Positions 1 to 5,780 are shown, numbered from the stretch's first letter. The stretch: DNA of 5,780 nt from Dehalococcoidales bacterium (GCA_016931015.1 JAFGFP010000128.1:1-5780); one strand, 5' to 3'. The notes: generated by a model not told the origin, from the letters alone. Translations and numbers: made by a program.

Positions 1-302
1 CCGGAGCCGGCGCCGACGTCGGTCTGGATGGCCACCACGGAGGGTTTGACCTTCTCCACCACGGCCACGAAGTCGGGGAGGAGTTCGCTGCCGTTACTGG
101 GCTCCGGCGACGCCTGGTAGGGGTCGATAGGGGTCGCCGGTTCCGTCGGGGTGGGTGTCGTCGGGGTAGTGGGCATCGGCTCCTCTACCTCGGGGGCCGG
201 GGTAAACCACTCTTCGGGAAGGATGATACAGCCGCTGCTCAAAAGCAGCGACAGAATAAGAACCAGGCTCAGCAGTAGCGGTTTCAGAGCTATCTTTCTC
301 AT
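1..302 (-). CDS. Lipoprotein, N-terminal part of a probable HtrA/Deg-type (S1C) serine protease; truncated by window edge
   Basis: Translating the minus strand from the ATG at 302-300 gives an open frame of 100 codons that runs off the window. Residues 1-25 form a lipoprotein signal: MRK start, a leucine-rich membrane segment, then LLLSSGC with Cys25 as the likely lipidated residue (Ser rather than Leu at -3, which is tolerated). Residues of about 29-65 are a Pro/Thr/Glu-rich linker (EVEEPMPTTPTT and similar), typical of a tether between membrane and domain. From about residue 77 the sequence PDFVAVVEKVKPSVVAIQT, followed by GAGSG, matches the start of the trypsin-like fold of HtrA/DegP proteases. 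The catalytic His, Asp and Ser and any PDZ domain would lie beyond the edge, so activity cannot be confirmed. An extracytoplasmic protein quality-control role is inferred from the family. It has no evident link to tryptophan synthesis. No Shine-Dalgarno sequence is visible, so the start rests on the signal peptide. Confidence 0.75.
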   Translation of the reverse strand, partial: MRKIALKPLLLSLVLILSLLLSSGCIILPEEWFTPAPEVEEPMPTTPTTPTPTEPATPIDPYQASPEPSNGSELLPDFVAVVEKVKPSVVAIQTDVGAGS

Positions 303-314
303 GGCTGTGATTTT

Positions 315-344
315 ATTGTATCACCTATAATAACGCGGCGACAA
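315..344 (-). promoter_or_regulatory. Possible sigma-70-type promoter for the lipoprotein gene
   Basis: On the minus strand, TTGTCG (344-339; 4 of 6 to TTGACA) is followed after 18 bp by TACAAT (320-315; 5 of 6 to TATAAT). Transcription would begin near 308, leaving a leader of only about six bases before the ATG at 302. That fits the missing ribosome binding site and would make the mRNA nearly leaderless. The match is modest and could be chance in this AT-richer patch. Confidence 0.3.
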
Positions 345-433
345 CAAATTGGTTAGCCGCTTACGGCGTCTATTTTGAGAGTTTTGGGGCCGGTTAATTC
401 GGGGTAAATAGTTCCTTGGGGTTCAGGGGTAAA

Positions 434-453
434 TTCCCCTTCGGTGAGGGGAA
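434..453 (-). terminator. Second hairpin after trpB2
   Basis: Positions 434-440 (TTCCCCT) pair with 447-453 (AGGGGAA) around a 6-base loop. Transcription from trpB2 meets this stem 5 bases after the first, larger hairpin. On the minus strand it is followed by TTTACCCC, only a very short U-run. Two stems in a row suggest a reinforced 3' end or terminator, but neither has a classical U-tract. Confidence 0.35.
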
Positions 454-458
454 GATAG

Positions 459-486
459 GGAGTGGGGGCGGCTCGGCCCCCACTCC
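459..486 (-). terminator. Hairpin after trpB2, candidate transcription terminator
   Basis: Positions 459-469 (GGAGTGGGGGC) pair perfectly with 476-486 around a 6-base loop, giving an 11-bp GC-rich stem that begins 15 bases past the trpB2 stop codon. Read on the minus strand, the stem is followed by CTATCTTCCCC, a poor U-tract. It is therefore a weak intrinsic terminator at best, although GC-rich genomes often use such stems. Its position at the end of the trp cluster supports a role in ending transcription or protecting the 3' end. Confidence 0.55.
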
Positions 487-501
487 TTTAGCTAACGTTG
501 T

Positions 502-1866
502 TTATGATTGCGGCACCTGGGGCAGGTGAGCCAGGGCCTCTTTCACCTTTTCCTCAGGGTAATCGTAGTCCTTGAGCTTACCGGAGAGGTAGGCTTCGTA
601 GGCGGCCATGTCGAAGTGCCCGTGCCCGCTGTGCGCCAGCAGGATGGTCTTCGCCTCGCCGGTCTCCTTGCACTTCAAGGCTTCGTCGATGGTTACCCTG
701 ATGGCGTGGTTGGTCTCCGGGGCGCTGACGATGCCCTCGCTGCGGGCGAAGGTTATCCCGGCCTCGAAGGTGGCTAGCTGCGGCACCGCCCTCGCCTCAA
801 CGAAGCCCAGCTTGTGAAGATGGCAGATGATGGGCGCCATGCCGTGGTAGCGCAGGCCCCCGGCGTGAACCGGCGGGGGGATAAAGTCGTGACCCAGGGT
901 GTACATTAAGGCTATCGGCGCCAGTCCGGCCACATCGCCGTAGTCCCAGGCATAGAGCCCCTTGGTTACCGTGGGGCAGCTGGTCGGCTCTACGTTAATG
1001 ATGCGCAGGTCCGGTTTGGTGCCGTCGATTTTATCCTTGACGAAGGGGAGATACATGCCGGCGAAGTTAGAACCGCCGCCGATGCAGCCGACGATGATAT
1101 CGGGGTAGGTATCCGCCTGCTCCATCATCACCTTCTTTGTCTCCAGGCCGATTACCGTCTGGTGCAAAAGGACGTGGTTAAGCACGCTGCCCAGGGAGTA
1201 CTTGGTGTCGTCGTGGGTGGCGGCATCCTCGACGGCTTCGCTGATGGCCATGCCCAGGCTGCCGGTGCACTCCGGGTCGCGGGCTAGAACCGCCTGCCCG
1301 GTCTTGGTATCCGGGCTGGGGCTGGGGACGCACGTGGCGCCCCAGGTTTCCATCAGGATGCGGCGGTAGGGCTTCTGGTAGAAGCTCACCTTGACCATGT
1401 AGACCTTGAGCTCGATACCGAAGAACATACAGCCCATGGACAGGGCGCTGCCCCACTGTCCGGCGCCGGTCTCCGTGGTCAGGCGCTTGATGCCCGCCTT
1501 CTTGTTGTAGTAGGCTTGGGCTACCGCCGTGTTGGGCTTGTGGCTCCCGGCCTGGCTGGTGCCCTCGTATTTATAGAAAATCTTGGCCGGGGTATCCAGG
1601 GCCTTCTCCAGCCGGTGGGCCCGGTGCAGGACGGTCGGCCGCCAGGTACGGTAGATCGCCTGTACCTCCTCCGGGATGTCAATCCAGCGCTCGGTGCTGA
1701 ACTCCTGCTTGTTAATCTCGTCGCAGAACAGCGGTGGGGGCAGAATGGTCGGTTCCATGGTCTGCGGGTGGCGCAGCGGGGGCAGTGGTTCAGGCAGGTC
1801 GGCCTGGATGTTATACCACTGGGTCGGCATGTCCTTTTCGTCGAGAGTAAACTTTGTTTTCTCCAA
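502..1866 (-). CDS. trpB2: Tryptophan synthase beta chain-like protein, TrpB2 type
   Basis: A 454-residue PLP-dependent (fold type II) enzyme that makes tryptophan from indole and serine. Visible motifs: the PLP-binding lysine in GSHKPNTA (Lys110), TETGAGQWG (131-139, the counterpart of AETGAGQHG in TrpB1), the phosphate-cradle GGGSNF (263-268), LRYHGMAP (338-345), APETNHAI (382-389), and SGHGH (413-417) where TrpB1 has SGRGD. These variants, the longer N-terminus (first conserved block near residue 98 rather than 83) and the insert around 180-200 place it in the TrpB2 subgroup. TrpB2 enzymes generally do not pair productively with TrpA and are thought to salvage indole; applying that here is inference. 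The start is TTG, supported by AGGAGG five bases upstream. The first internal ATG (Met13) lacks such a site. It lies 135 bp after trpA in the same direction and may be cotranscribed or have its own promoter. Confidence 0.93.
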   Translation of the reverse strand: MEKTKFTLDEKDMPTQWYNIQADLPEPLPPLRHPQTMEPTILPPPLFCDEINKQEFSTERWIDIPEEVQAIYRTWRPTVLHRAHRLEKALDTPAKIFYKYEGTSQAGSHKPNTAVAQAYYNKKAGIKRLTTETGAGQWGSALSMGCMFFGIELKVYMVKVSFYQKPYRRILMETWGATCVPSPSPDTKTGQAVLARDPECTGSLGMAISEAVEDAATHDDTKYSLGSVLNHVLLHQTVIGLETKKVMMEQADTYPDIIVGCIGGGSNFAGMYLPFVKDKIDGTKPDLRIINVEPTSCPTVTKGLYAWDYGDVAGLAPIALMYTLGHDFIPPPVHAGGLRYHGMAPIICHLHKLGFVEARAVPQLATFEAGITFARSEGIVSAPETNHAIRVTIDEALKCKETGEAKTILLAHSGHGHFDMAAYEAYLSGKLKDYDYPEEKVKEALAHLPQVPQS

Positions 1867-1871
1867 TTTAT

Positions 1872-1877
1872 CCTCCT
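1872..1877 (-). promoter_or_regulatory. Strong ribosome binding site of trpB2
   Basis: The minus strand reads AGGAGG, then five bases (ATAAA), then TTG. This near-perfect Shine-Dalgarno sequence at good spacing fixes the unusual TTG as the trpB2 start. No ATG or GTG competes at a suitable distance. Confidence 0.85.
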
Positions 1878-2001
1878 ATTTTAGTTGCTATAAGGTGCTT
1901 TCCCCCAAACCTCGCGGGGTAGCTTAAAGCCGGAGTGACCTGGTAGCAATAGTTTATGATAGCATAATCTTTGCCTGATTTCTCCCCCTTTCCCTCTGTG
2001 A

Positions 2002-2775
2002 TTATTTGTTTAGCGCCTGACGCAAGCCCGAGACCGCCGATTTCAGAGCGGCGAGGCTTGAGTCCTCGGTGATTAGCTCAAGGAGGCGGCTACCCACGAT
2101 GACGCCGTCGGCGACCTGGGCGACCCGCGCGGCCTGCTCCGGGTTGGATACCCCGAAGCCGACACAGAGCGGTTTCGCGGTTTTTCCCCGGACGCGCCGC
2201 ACGAAGTCCTCCAGCTCGGCGGGCAGGGTCTGCCGGGCGCCGGTAACGCCGGTAAGGGATACTAGGTAGATAAACCCCTGGGACTTCTCGGCCACCAGGG
2301 CGATACGCGCTTCGGTGCTGGTGGGCGTCAGGAGGTATATCAAGTCGAGGCCGTGCTTTCTGGCGCTTGCCCCCAGTTCCTCCCCTTCTTCCGGGGGTAA
2401 ATCGGGAATTATCAGGCCGTCAACCCCGGCTCGGGCCGCAGCCCGGCAGAAAGCCTCCGTCCCGAAGCTGAGTATCGGGTTATAGTAGCTCATGAATACC
2501 AGGGGAGTGGCTATCTCCCGGCGCAGCCTGCGGGCAATCTCGAGGCAGTCCTGCGGGGTGATGCCACCTTGTAGTGCCTGATAGCTTGCCTTCTGGATGG
2601 TGGCCCCGTCGGCCAGGGGGTCGGAGAAGGGGATTCCCAGTTCGATGATGTCGCAGCCGCCGGCGGCCAGTACTGCGGCCGCTTCGACGGTTGCCTCCCG
2701 GCTGGGGTAGCCCGCGGTGAGATAGGCAATCAGGGCCTTACGGCCCGGTTGGAAAACGGATGCTACCCGGCTCAT
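2002..2775 (-). CDS. trpA: Tryptophan synthase alpha chain
   Basis: A 257-residue TIM barrel that cleaves indole-3-glycerol phosphate to indole and glyceraldehyde-3-phosphate, then passes indole to TrpB. The catalytic acid/base Glu45 and Asp56 lie in IELGIPFSDPLADG (43-56), equivalent to Glu49 and Asp60 of the Salmonella enzyme. Other family blocks are AYLTAGYP (17-24), FMSYYNP (94-100), GVDGLIIPDLPPEE (117-130), the loop-6 block YLVSLTGVTG (170-179), and the phosphate-binding segments GFGVSN (206-211) and ADGVIVGSRL (222-231). Length is normal for TrpA, slightly short of enteric forms (about 268). The ATG overlaps the trpB TGA as ATGA, the arrangement expected for translational coupling and balanced subunit production. 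Only a weak GGAG precedes the start, which fits initiation by terminating ribosomes. Confidence 0.97.
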   Translation of the reverse strand: MSRVASVFQPGRKALIAYLTAGYPSREATVEAAAVLAAGGCDIIELGIPFSDPLADGATIQKASYQALQGGITPQDCLEIARRLRREIATPLVFMSYYNPILSFGTEAFCRAAARAGVDGLIIPDLPPEEGEELGASARKHGLDLIYLLTPTSTEARIALVAEKSQGFIYLVSLTGVTGARQTLPAELEDFVRRVRGKTAKPLCVGFGVSNPEQAARVAQVADGVIVGSRLLELITEDSSLAALKSAVSGLRQALNK

Positions 2776-3977
2776 AACTCCACCCCGATTCTTTTAGCGA
2801 CGATGTCCAGGTCTTTATCCCCCCGCCCGGAGAGATTGACCACGATGAGCTGCTCCGGGGTCAGTCCGGCGGCCAGTTGAGCAGCGTAGTAGATAGCGTG
2901 GGCCGATTCCAGCGCCGGGATTATCCCCTCGGTGTGGCACAGGAGCTGAAATCCTTCCAGGGCCTGCTCGTCGGTTACCGCCACATAGCTCGCCCGTCCT
3001 GTCTCCTGATAGTAGCTGTGCTCCGGGCCGACCCCGGGGTAGTCCAGCCCCGGAGCCAGGCTGTGGGTCTCCAGTATCTGCCCGTCACTGTCCTGAAGCA
3101 GCTGCGACCTGGTGCCGTGCAGGACGCCGGTTCGGCCGGTAACCAGCGACGCCGAATGGTGACCTGTCTTAAGCCCCTGGCCGGCGGCTTCGACGCCGAT
3201 GAACTTCACCTCTTTATCGTCGAAGAAGGGGTGAAACAGCCCGATGGCGTTACTGCCGCCGCCGACGCAGGCTACGAGATAGTCGGGCAGGCGGTGGTAG
3301 GTGGCGGCAACCTGCTCCTTGGTCTCCCCGCCGATTATCGCCTGGAAGTCGCGGGCAATCATGGGATAGGGGTGGGGCCCGACTACCGAGCCCAGCAGGT
3401 AGTAGGTATCCTCGACGTTGGTTACCCAGTCCCGAATCGCCTCGTTGATGGCATCCTTCAGGGTGCGGCTGCCTGAGCCTACGGGGCGCACCTCGGCCCC
3501 GAGGAGCTTCATGCGGAAGACATTGGAGGACTGGCGCCTGATGTCTTCCTCGCCCATGTAGACGATGCACTCAAGGTCGAGCATGGCGCAGGCGGTGGCC
3601 GCGGCCACCCCGTGCTGGCCCGCCCCGGTCTCGGCGATGATGCGGCTCTTCCCCATGCGTTTTGCCAGCAGCCCCTGCCCCAGGGCGTTATTAATCTTGT
3701 GCGCCCCGGTATGGGCCAGGTCTTCCCGCTTGAGCAGGATGGTGGCCCCGCCGCTCCTCGCCGAGAGGCGCGGCGCCGGGTATAGCGGAGTAGGCCGCCC
3801 GATGTAGTCCCGGCAGAGCCGGAGAAACTCCTGCTGGAACTCCGGCTCGGCTTGAGCCTCACGGTAGGCCTGCTCCAGCTCGGCGAGGGCCGGCATCAGC
3901 GTTTCGGGGACGAATTTCCCCCCGAACTGCCCGAAGTAGCCGCGCTCGTTGGGTAGTTTTATATTCTTAGCTGGCAT
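2772..3977 (-). CDS. trpB: Tryptophan synthase beta chain, TrpB1 type
   Basis: The 401-residue PLP enzyme that condenses indole with serine, working in the alpha2-beta2 complex with TrpA. The Schiff-base lysine is Lys94 in HTGAHKINNALGQG. AETGAGQHGVA (114-124) carries the catalytic Glu115, equivalent to Glu109 of Salmonella. GGGSNA (239-244) cradles the PLP phosphate. LDYPGVGPEH (311-320) contains Asp312 of the mobile COMM domain. ALESAHAI (355-362) and NLSGRGDKD (381-389), with Ser383 near the PLP ring nitrogen, complete the set. The N-terminal GYFGQFGGKFVPETLM block is the usual start of the family, so the first Met is well placed. The gene overlaps the end of trpF by 11 bp and has AAGGAG five bases before its ATG. 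No key residue is missing. Confidence 0.98.
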   Translation of the reverse strand: MPAKNIKLPNERGYFGQFGGKFVPETLMPALAELEQAYREAQAEPEFQQEFLRLCRDYIGRPTPLYPAPRLSARSGGATILLKREDLAHTGAHKINNALGQGLLAKRMGKSRIIAETGAGQHGVAAATACAMLDLECIVYMGEEDIRRQSSNVFRMKLLGAEVRPVGSGSRTLKDAINEAIRDWVTNVEDTYYLLGSVVGPHPYPMIARDFQAIIGGETKEQVAATYHRLPDYLVACVGGGSNAIGLFHPFFDDKEVKFIGVEAAGQGLKTGHHSASLVTGRTGVLHGTRSQLLQDSDGQILETHSLAPGLDYPGVGPEHSYYQETGRASYVAVTDEQALEGFQLLCHTEGIIPALESAHAIYYAAQLAAGLTPEQLIVVNLSGRGDKDLDIVAKRIGVEL

Positions 3978-4617
3978 CAGCGCTCCTTACGGCTTCGATG
4001 AAAGCCTTGATTCTGATGGTGCTCTTAACTCCGTCGACCTCGACCCCGGAGGAGACGTCCACCCCCCACGGGGCCGCCGTTTTGATGGCCTCGCCCACGT
4101 TCTCCGGGGTAAGACCGCCGGCGACGATTAGCGGGAAATCGCGGGCGACCTCGCCGGCCAGGTTCCAGTCGAAGGTTACGCCCGTACCGCCGTACTGCTC
4201 CCCGATTCTGGAATCAAGAAGGTAGCAGTGTTCCTGCCGGGAGAGGGCCTCGTCACCCTGAGCCAGGCGGTAGCTAACCTCCTCGGGGCTTTGGTCTTCT
4301 ATATGAACCACCTTAATCAGGGGCCGGTCTATCATCTGGCAGTAGGCCCAGGTCTCGATTCCGCTCAATTGCACCCAGTCCAGGTTACAGGCCCGGGCAA
4401 TCCGGTTTACCGCCGGAGCGGGCATATTGACGAAGACGCCGACCACCGCCACCGGCTCGTTTTGCTCCCGGATGGCACTGACTATCTCCTGCGCCTTGAC
4501 CACCGTTATCTGCCTCGGACTGGGGGCTAAGACCAGCCCGATAAAGTCGGCCCCGGCGCGGCTTGTGCCCAGGGCGTGGGCCTTCTCCTTAATGCCGCAT
4601 ATCTTAACCCGTGTCAT
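3967..4617 (-). CDS. trpF: Phosphoribosylanthranilate isomerase
   Basis: A 216-residue TIM barrel that performs the Amadori rearrangement of phosphoribosylanthranilate to CdRP, the step before TrpC. The general base Cys7 is in VKICGIK (4-10). The general acid Asp135 is in CYLLDSRIG (131-139). Phosphate-binding and core blocks are PSPRQIT (32-38), GGTGVTFDW (143-151), IVAGGLTPENV (164-174) and GVDVSSGVE (185-193). Two deviations from common sequences are VQLSG (82-86), where most members have QLHG, and GVTFDW, where most have GKTFDW; neither removes a catalytic residue. The start is fixed by the conserved MTRVKICG. An in-frame stop about 30 bases upstream excludes any longer N-terminus. A 128-bp gap with repeats separates it from trpC, while its 3' end overlaps trpB. 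Confidence 0.95.
   Translation of the reverse strand: MTRVKICGIKEKAHALGTSRAGADFIGLVLAPSPRQITVVKAQEIVSAIREQNEPVAVVGVFVNMPAPAVNRIARACNLDWVQLSGIETWAYCQMIDRPLIKVVHIEDQSPEEVSYRLAQGDEALSRQEHCYLLDSRIGEQYGGTGVTFDWNLAGEVARDFPLIVAGGLTPENVGEAIKTAAPWGVDVSSGVEVDGVKSTIRIKAFIEAVRSADAS
3983..3988 (-). promoter_or_regulatory. Ribosome binding site of trpB inside the end of trpF
   Basis: AAGGAG on the minus strand lies five bases before the trpB ATG and entirely within the last codons of trpF. It supports the overlapping trpB start at 3977. Confidence 0.75.
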
Positions 4618-4621
4618 TTCT

Positions 4622-4628
4622 TCACCCC
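4622..4628 (-). promoter_or_regulatory. Probable ribosome binding site of trpF
   Basis: GGGGTGA on the minus strand, four bases before the ATG, contains GGTGA, which pairs with the 5' part of the anti-Shine-Dalgarno sequence. It is moderate in strength and is the only candidate before the trpF start. Confidence 0.45.
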
Positions 4629-4652
4629 GACTTCGGCTTCCTGTCTATGGCC

Positions 4653-4712
4653 TCGGTTTTTCACCCTTCCCTCGGTTTCCCGCTTGTATTTCGGTTTCCC
4701 GCTTATATTTCG
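4653..4712. repeat. Tandem repeat, 19-bp unit, between trpC and trpF
   Basis: Two adjacent 19-bp copies, 4672-4690 and 4691-4709, differ at one base (G4686 versus A4705). The unit on the plus strand is TCGGTTTCCCGCTTRTATT. A degenerate copy precedes them (4653-4671, sharing TCGGTTT) and a stub of the next begins at 4710 (TCG). TCGG therefore recurs every 19 bases at 4653, 4672 and 4691, with one more at 4633. No open frame of any length covers the array on the transcribed strand in the trpF frame, so it appears non-coding. It resembles a small minisatellite formed by slippage. Confidence 0.8.
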
Positions 4713-4745
4713 ACCTTCCCTGCGATCTAGTTTCTGGTTACGAAG

Positions 4746-5513
4746 TCATTTTAAGAGTTCTTTTATCTTGGCCGGAGCGTCGGCGGCGGTGACCAGGGTC
4801 TCGCCGATGAGGACGGCGTTAATCTGCCACTGTTTCAGCTTCTTTATGTCCTCGCGGCTCCGGATACCGCTCTCGCTGACCACAAGCTGCCCCCGGGGCA
4901 TGAGCGGGCGCAGCCGGCGGCTGGTGTTAATATCGGTCTCGAAGGTCGTTAAGTTACGGTTATTGATACCGATAATCTCGGCGCCGCTTAAGAGCGCCCG
5001 GTCGGTCTCCGTCTCATTATGAACCTCGACCAGGCATTTCAGGCTGAGGCGGTGACTCAGGGCGAGAAGCTCGCTGAGCTGCTCCTGGTTCAGGGTGGCC
5101 ACGATGAGGAGCAGGGCGTCGCCGCCGTGGGCTGCCGTCTCGTATATCTGGTAAGTATCGAAGATAAAGTCCTTACGCAGCAGGGGCAGCTTGACCGCAT
5201 CTCTGATGGCGACGAGGTGGTCGAGGCTGCCGCCGAAGTAGTTCTCCTCGGTGAGCACGGAGATAGCCGCCGCCCCGCCCCGCGCGTAGCCGGTGGCCAG
5301 GGCCACGGGGTCGAAGTCGGGGCAGAGAATACCGCGCGACGGCGAGGCCCTCTTGACCTCGGCAATCAGCCTGACCGGCTCGCCGCGTAGCGCCGCCGCC
5401 AAATCGAGCGGGGCCGCCCGCTGGGCGATGCGCTCCTTAAGGGCGGCCAGCGGCACTGCCTGCTTTTGCCGCTTAAGCTCGTCTCTTTTACGGGCGATAA
5501 TCTTATGAAGCAT
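4746..5513 (-). CDS. trpC: Indole-3-glycerol-phosphate synthase
   Basis: A 255-residue TIM barrel that converts CdRP to indole-3-glycerol phosphate with loss of CO2 and water. Catalytic residues all align with the Sulfolobus enzyme: Glu52 and Lys54 in AEVKRASPS (51-59), Lys114 in LLRKDFI (111-117), Glu163 in LVEVHN (161-166), Asn184 in IGINNRNL (181-188), and Glu214/Ser215 in VVSESGI (211-217). SVLTEENYFGGSL (85-97) is also typical. Length is normal for a monofunctional enzyme; it is not fused to TrpF. The ATG at 5513 gives the expected helical N-terminus (LHKIIARKRDEL). It starts 9 bp after the trpD stop with only a weak AGG-type ribosome binding site. Its TGA overlaps an ATG that opens a frame of just three codons (Met-Thr-Ser-stop). 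Confidence 0.97.
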   Translation of the reverse strand: MLHKIIARKRDELKRQKQAVPLAALKERIAQRAAPLDLAAALRGEPVRLIAEVKRASPSRGILCPDFDPVALATGYARGGAAAISVLTEENYFGGSLDHLVAIRDAVKLPLLRKDFIFDTYQIYETAAHGGDALLLIVATLNQEQLSELLALSHRLSLKCLVEVHNETETDRALLSGAEIIGINNRNLTTFETDINTSRRLRPLMPRGQLVVSESGIRSREDIKKLKQWQINAVLIGETLVTAADAPAKIKELLK

Positions 5514-5522
5514 GTCTCTAAC

Positions 5523-5780
5523 CTATCCCGACGTTTTCTTAAGGCTCTGGCTCAATGTTACCAGAGCGCTAAGCTTTTCTAAAGCCCGGCCGCTATCGAT
5601 TACCTCTTCGGCGAGGCGGGCCCCCTCTCTTAAGTCTTTAGCCTTCCCGCCGACGACCAGGGCGGCGGCGGCGTTGGTGGCCACCACGTCCCTTTTTGCC
5701 CCCCGCTCCCCGCCCAGGATGTGGTGCAGGGCTTGGGCGTTCTCCTCCGGGGTGCCGCCCCGGATTTCATCCAGTCCGGC
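5523..5780 (-). CDS. trpD: Anthranilate phosphoribosyltransferase, C-terminal fragment (5' end beyond window)
   Basis: The last 85 codons of an open frame that enters from the right edge and stops at TAG (5525-5523). The translation contains GGTPEENAQALHHIL, then DVVATNAAAALVVGGKAKDLREG and ARLAEEVIDSGRALEKL, the characteristic C-terminal blocks of TrpD (GG-x-P-x-ENA, then NAA-x-AL). The family is about 340 residues, so roughly a quarter is visible. The PRPP-binding glycine-rich and Mg-binding motifs would lie upstream. The enzyme transfers phosphoribose from PRPP to anthranilate. It sits 9 bp before trpC, as expected in one operon. The frame is intact, so the truncation is only the window edge. 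Confidence 0.93.
   Translation of the reverse strand, partial: AGLDEIRGGTPEENAQALHHILGGERGAKRDVVATNAAAALVVGGKAKDLREGARLAEEVIDSGRALEKLSALVTLSQSLKKTSG

Larger units (their letters stand above)
4613..4751. repeat. 7-bp direct repeat flanking the trpC-trpF gap
   Basis: GTCATTT occurs at 4613-4619, across the trpF start codon, and again at 4745-4751, across the trpC stop codon, exactly 132 bp apart. On the minus strand each copy reads AAATGAC. In addition, GACTTCG (4629-4635) is inverted at 4741-4747 (CGAAGTC). The repeats are short and may be coincidental, but they bracket the anomalous gap. Confidence 0.5.

Noticed and set aside
303..501. Additional gene between trpB2 and the lipoprotein
   Set aside because: The 199 bp hold hairpins and AT-richer sequence but no open frame with a plausible start and ribosome binding site.
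1516..1884. Plus-strand open frame opposite the start of trpB2
   Set aside because: It lies antisense to well-conserved trpB2 sequence, lacks a family resemblance, and no ribosome binding site was seen.
2877..3476. Plus-strand open frame of 199 codons opposite trpB
   Set aside because: It is antisense to the conserved core of trpB, has no recognisable domain, and results from GC-rich codon bias on the opposite strand.
4653..4712. CRISPR array
   Set aside because: The 19-bp units are directly adjacent with no spacers, and no cas gene is present.
4642..4748. Small peptide gene between trpC and trpF
   Set aside because: The ATG overlapping the trpC stop opens only three codons before TAA. No other start with a ribosome binding site was found in the gap on the minus strand.
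4576..5022. Plus-strand open frame spanning the trpC-trpF gap and the repeat
   Set aside because: It mostly shadows trpC; the repeat-derived residues give no recognisable protein and all the neighbouring genes run the other way.

Overview
The window is a bacterial tryptophan-biosynthesis locus, with every gene on the minus strand. Read in the direction of transcription (right to left) it holds the 3' end of trpD, then trpC, trpF, trpB, trpA, a second divergent tryptophan synthase beta gene (trpB2), and finally the 5' end of an unrelated surface lipoprotein that looks like an HtrA/Deg-type serine protease. The sequence is GC-rich by eye. Gene order D-C-F-B-A, a TrpB1/TrpB2 pair, a TTG start behind a strong AGGAGG, and an HtrA-like lipoprotein suit an environmental bacterium. 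Chloroflexota of the Dehalococcoidia type are a reasonable guess, but this is inference from general resemblance and the window contains no phylogenetic marker.

Layout. At 5780-5523 is the C-terminal part of anthranilate phosphoribosyltransferase. At 5513-4746 is indole-3-glycerol-phosphate synthase, 9 bp after trpD. Positions 4745-4618 form a 128-bp gap that carries a 19-bp tandem repeat and is flanked by a 7-bp direct repeat. At 4617-3967 is phosphoribosylanthranilate isomerase. At 3977-2772 is the TrpB1-type beta subunit, overlapping trpF by 11 bp. At 2775-2002 is the alpha subunit, overlapping trpB by 4 bp (ATGA). Positions 2001-1867 are a 135-bp leader. At 1866-502 is trpB2. Positions 501-303 are intergenic, with two hairpins in tandem after trpB2 and a weak promoter-like sequence before the last gene. 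At 302-1 is the start of the lipoprotein.

How the genes work together. TrpD joins anthranilate to PRPP, TrpF isomerises the product, TrpC closes the indole ring, and TrpA with TrpB1 converts indole-3-glycerol phosphate plus serine to tryptophan, channelling indole between subunits. TrpB2 belongs to the subgroup that generally acts without TrpA, so its likely job is capture of free or leaked indole. All core catalytic residues I can place are present, so the pathway looks functional. trpE, trpG and any trp leader or attenuator would lie upstream, beyond 5780.

I found no undescribed system. The least ordinary item is the trpC-trpF gap, which breaks an otherwise tightly coupled operon and looks like an insertion or repeat expansion.
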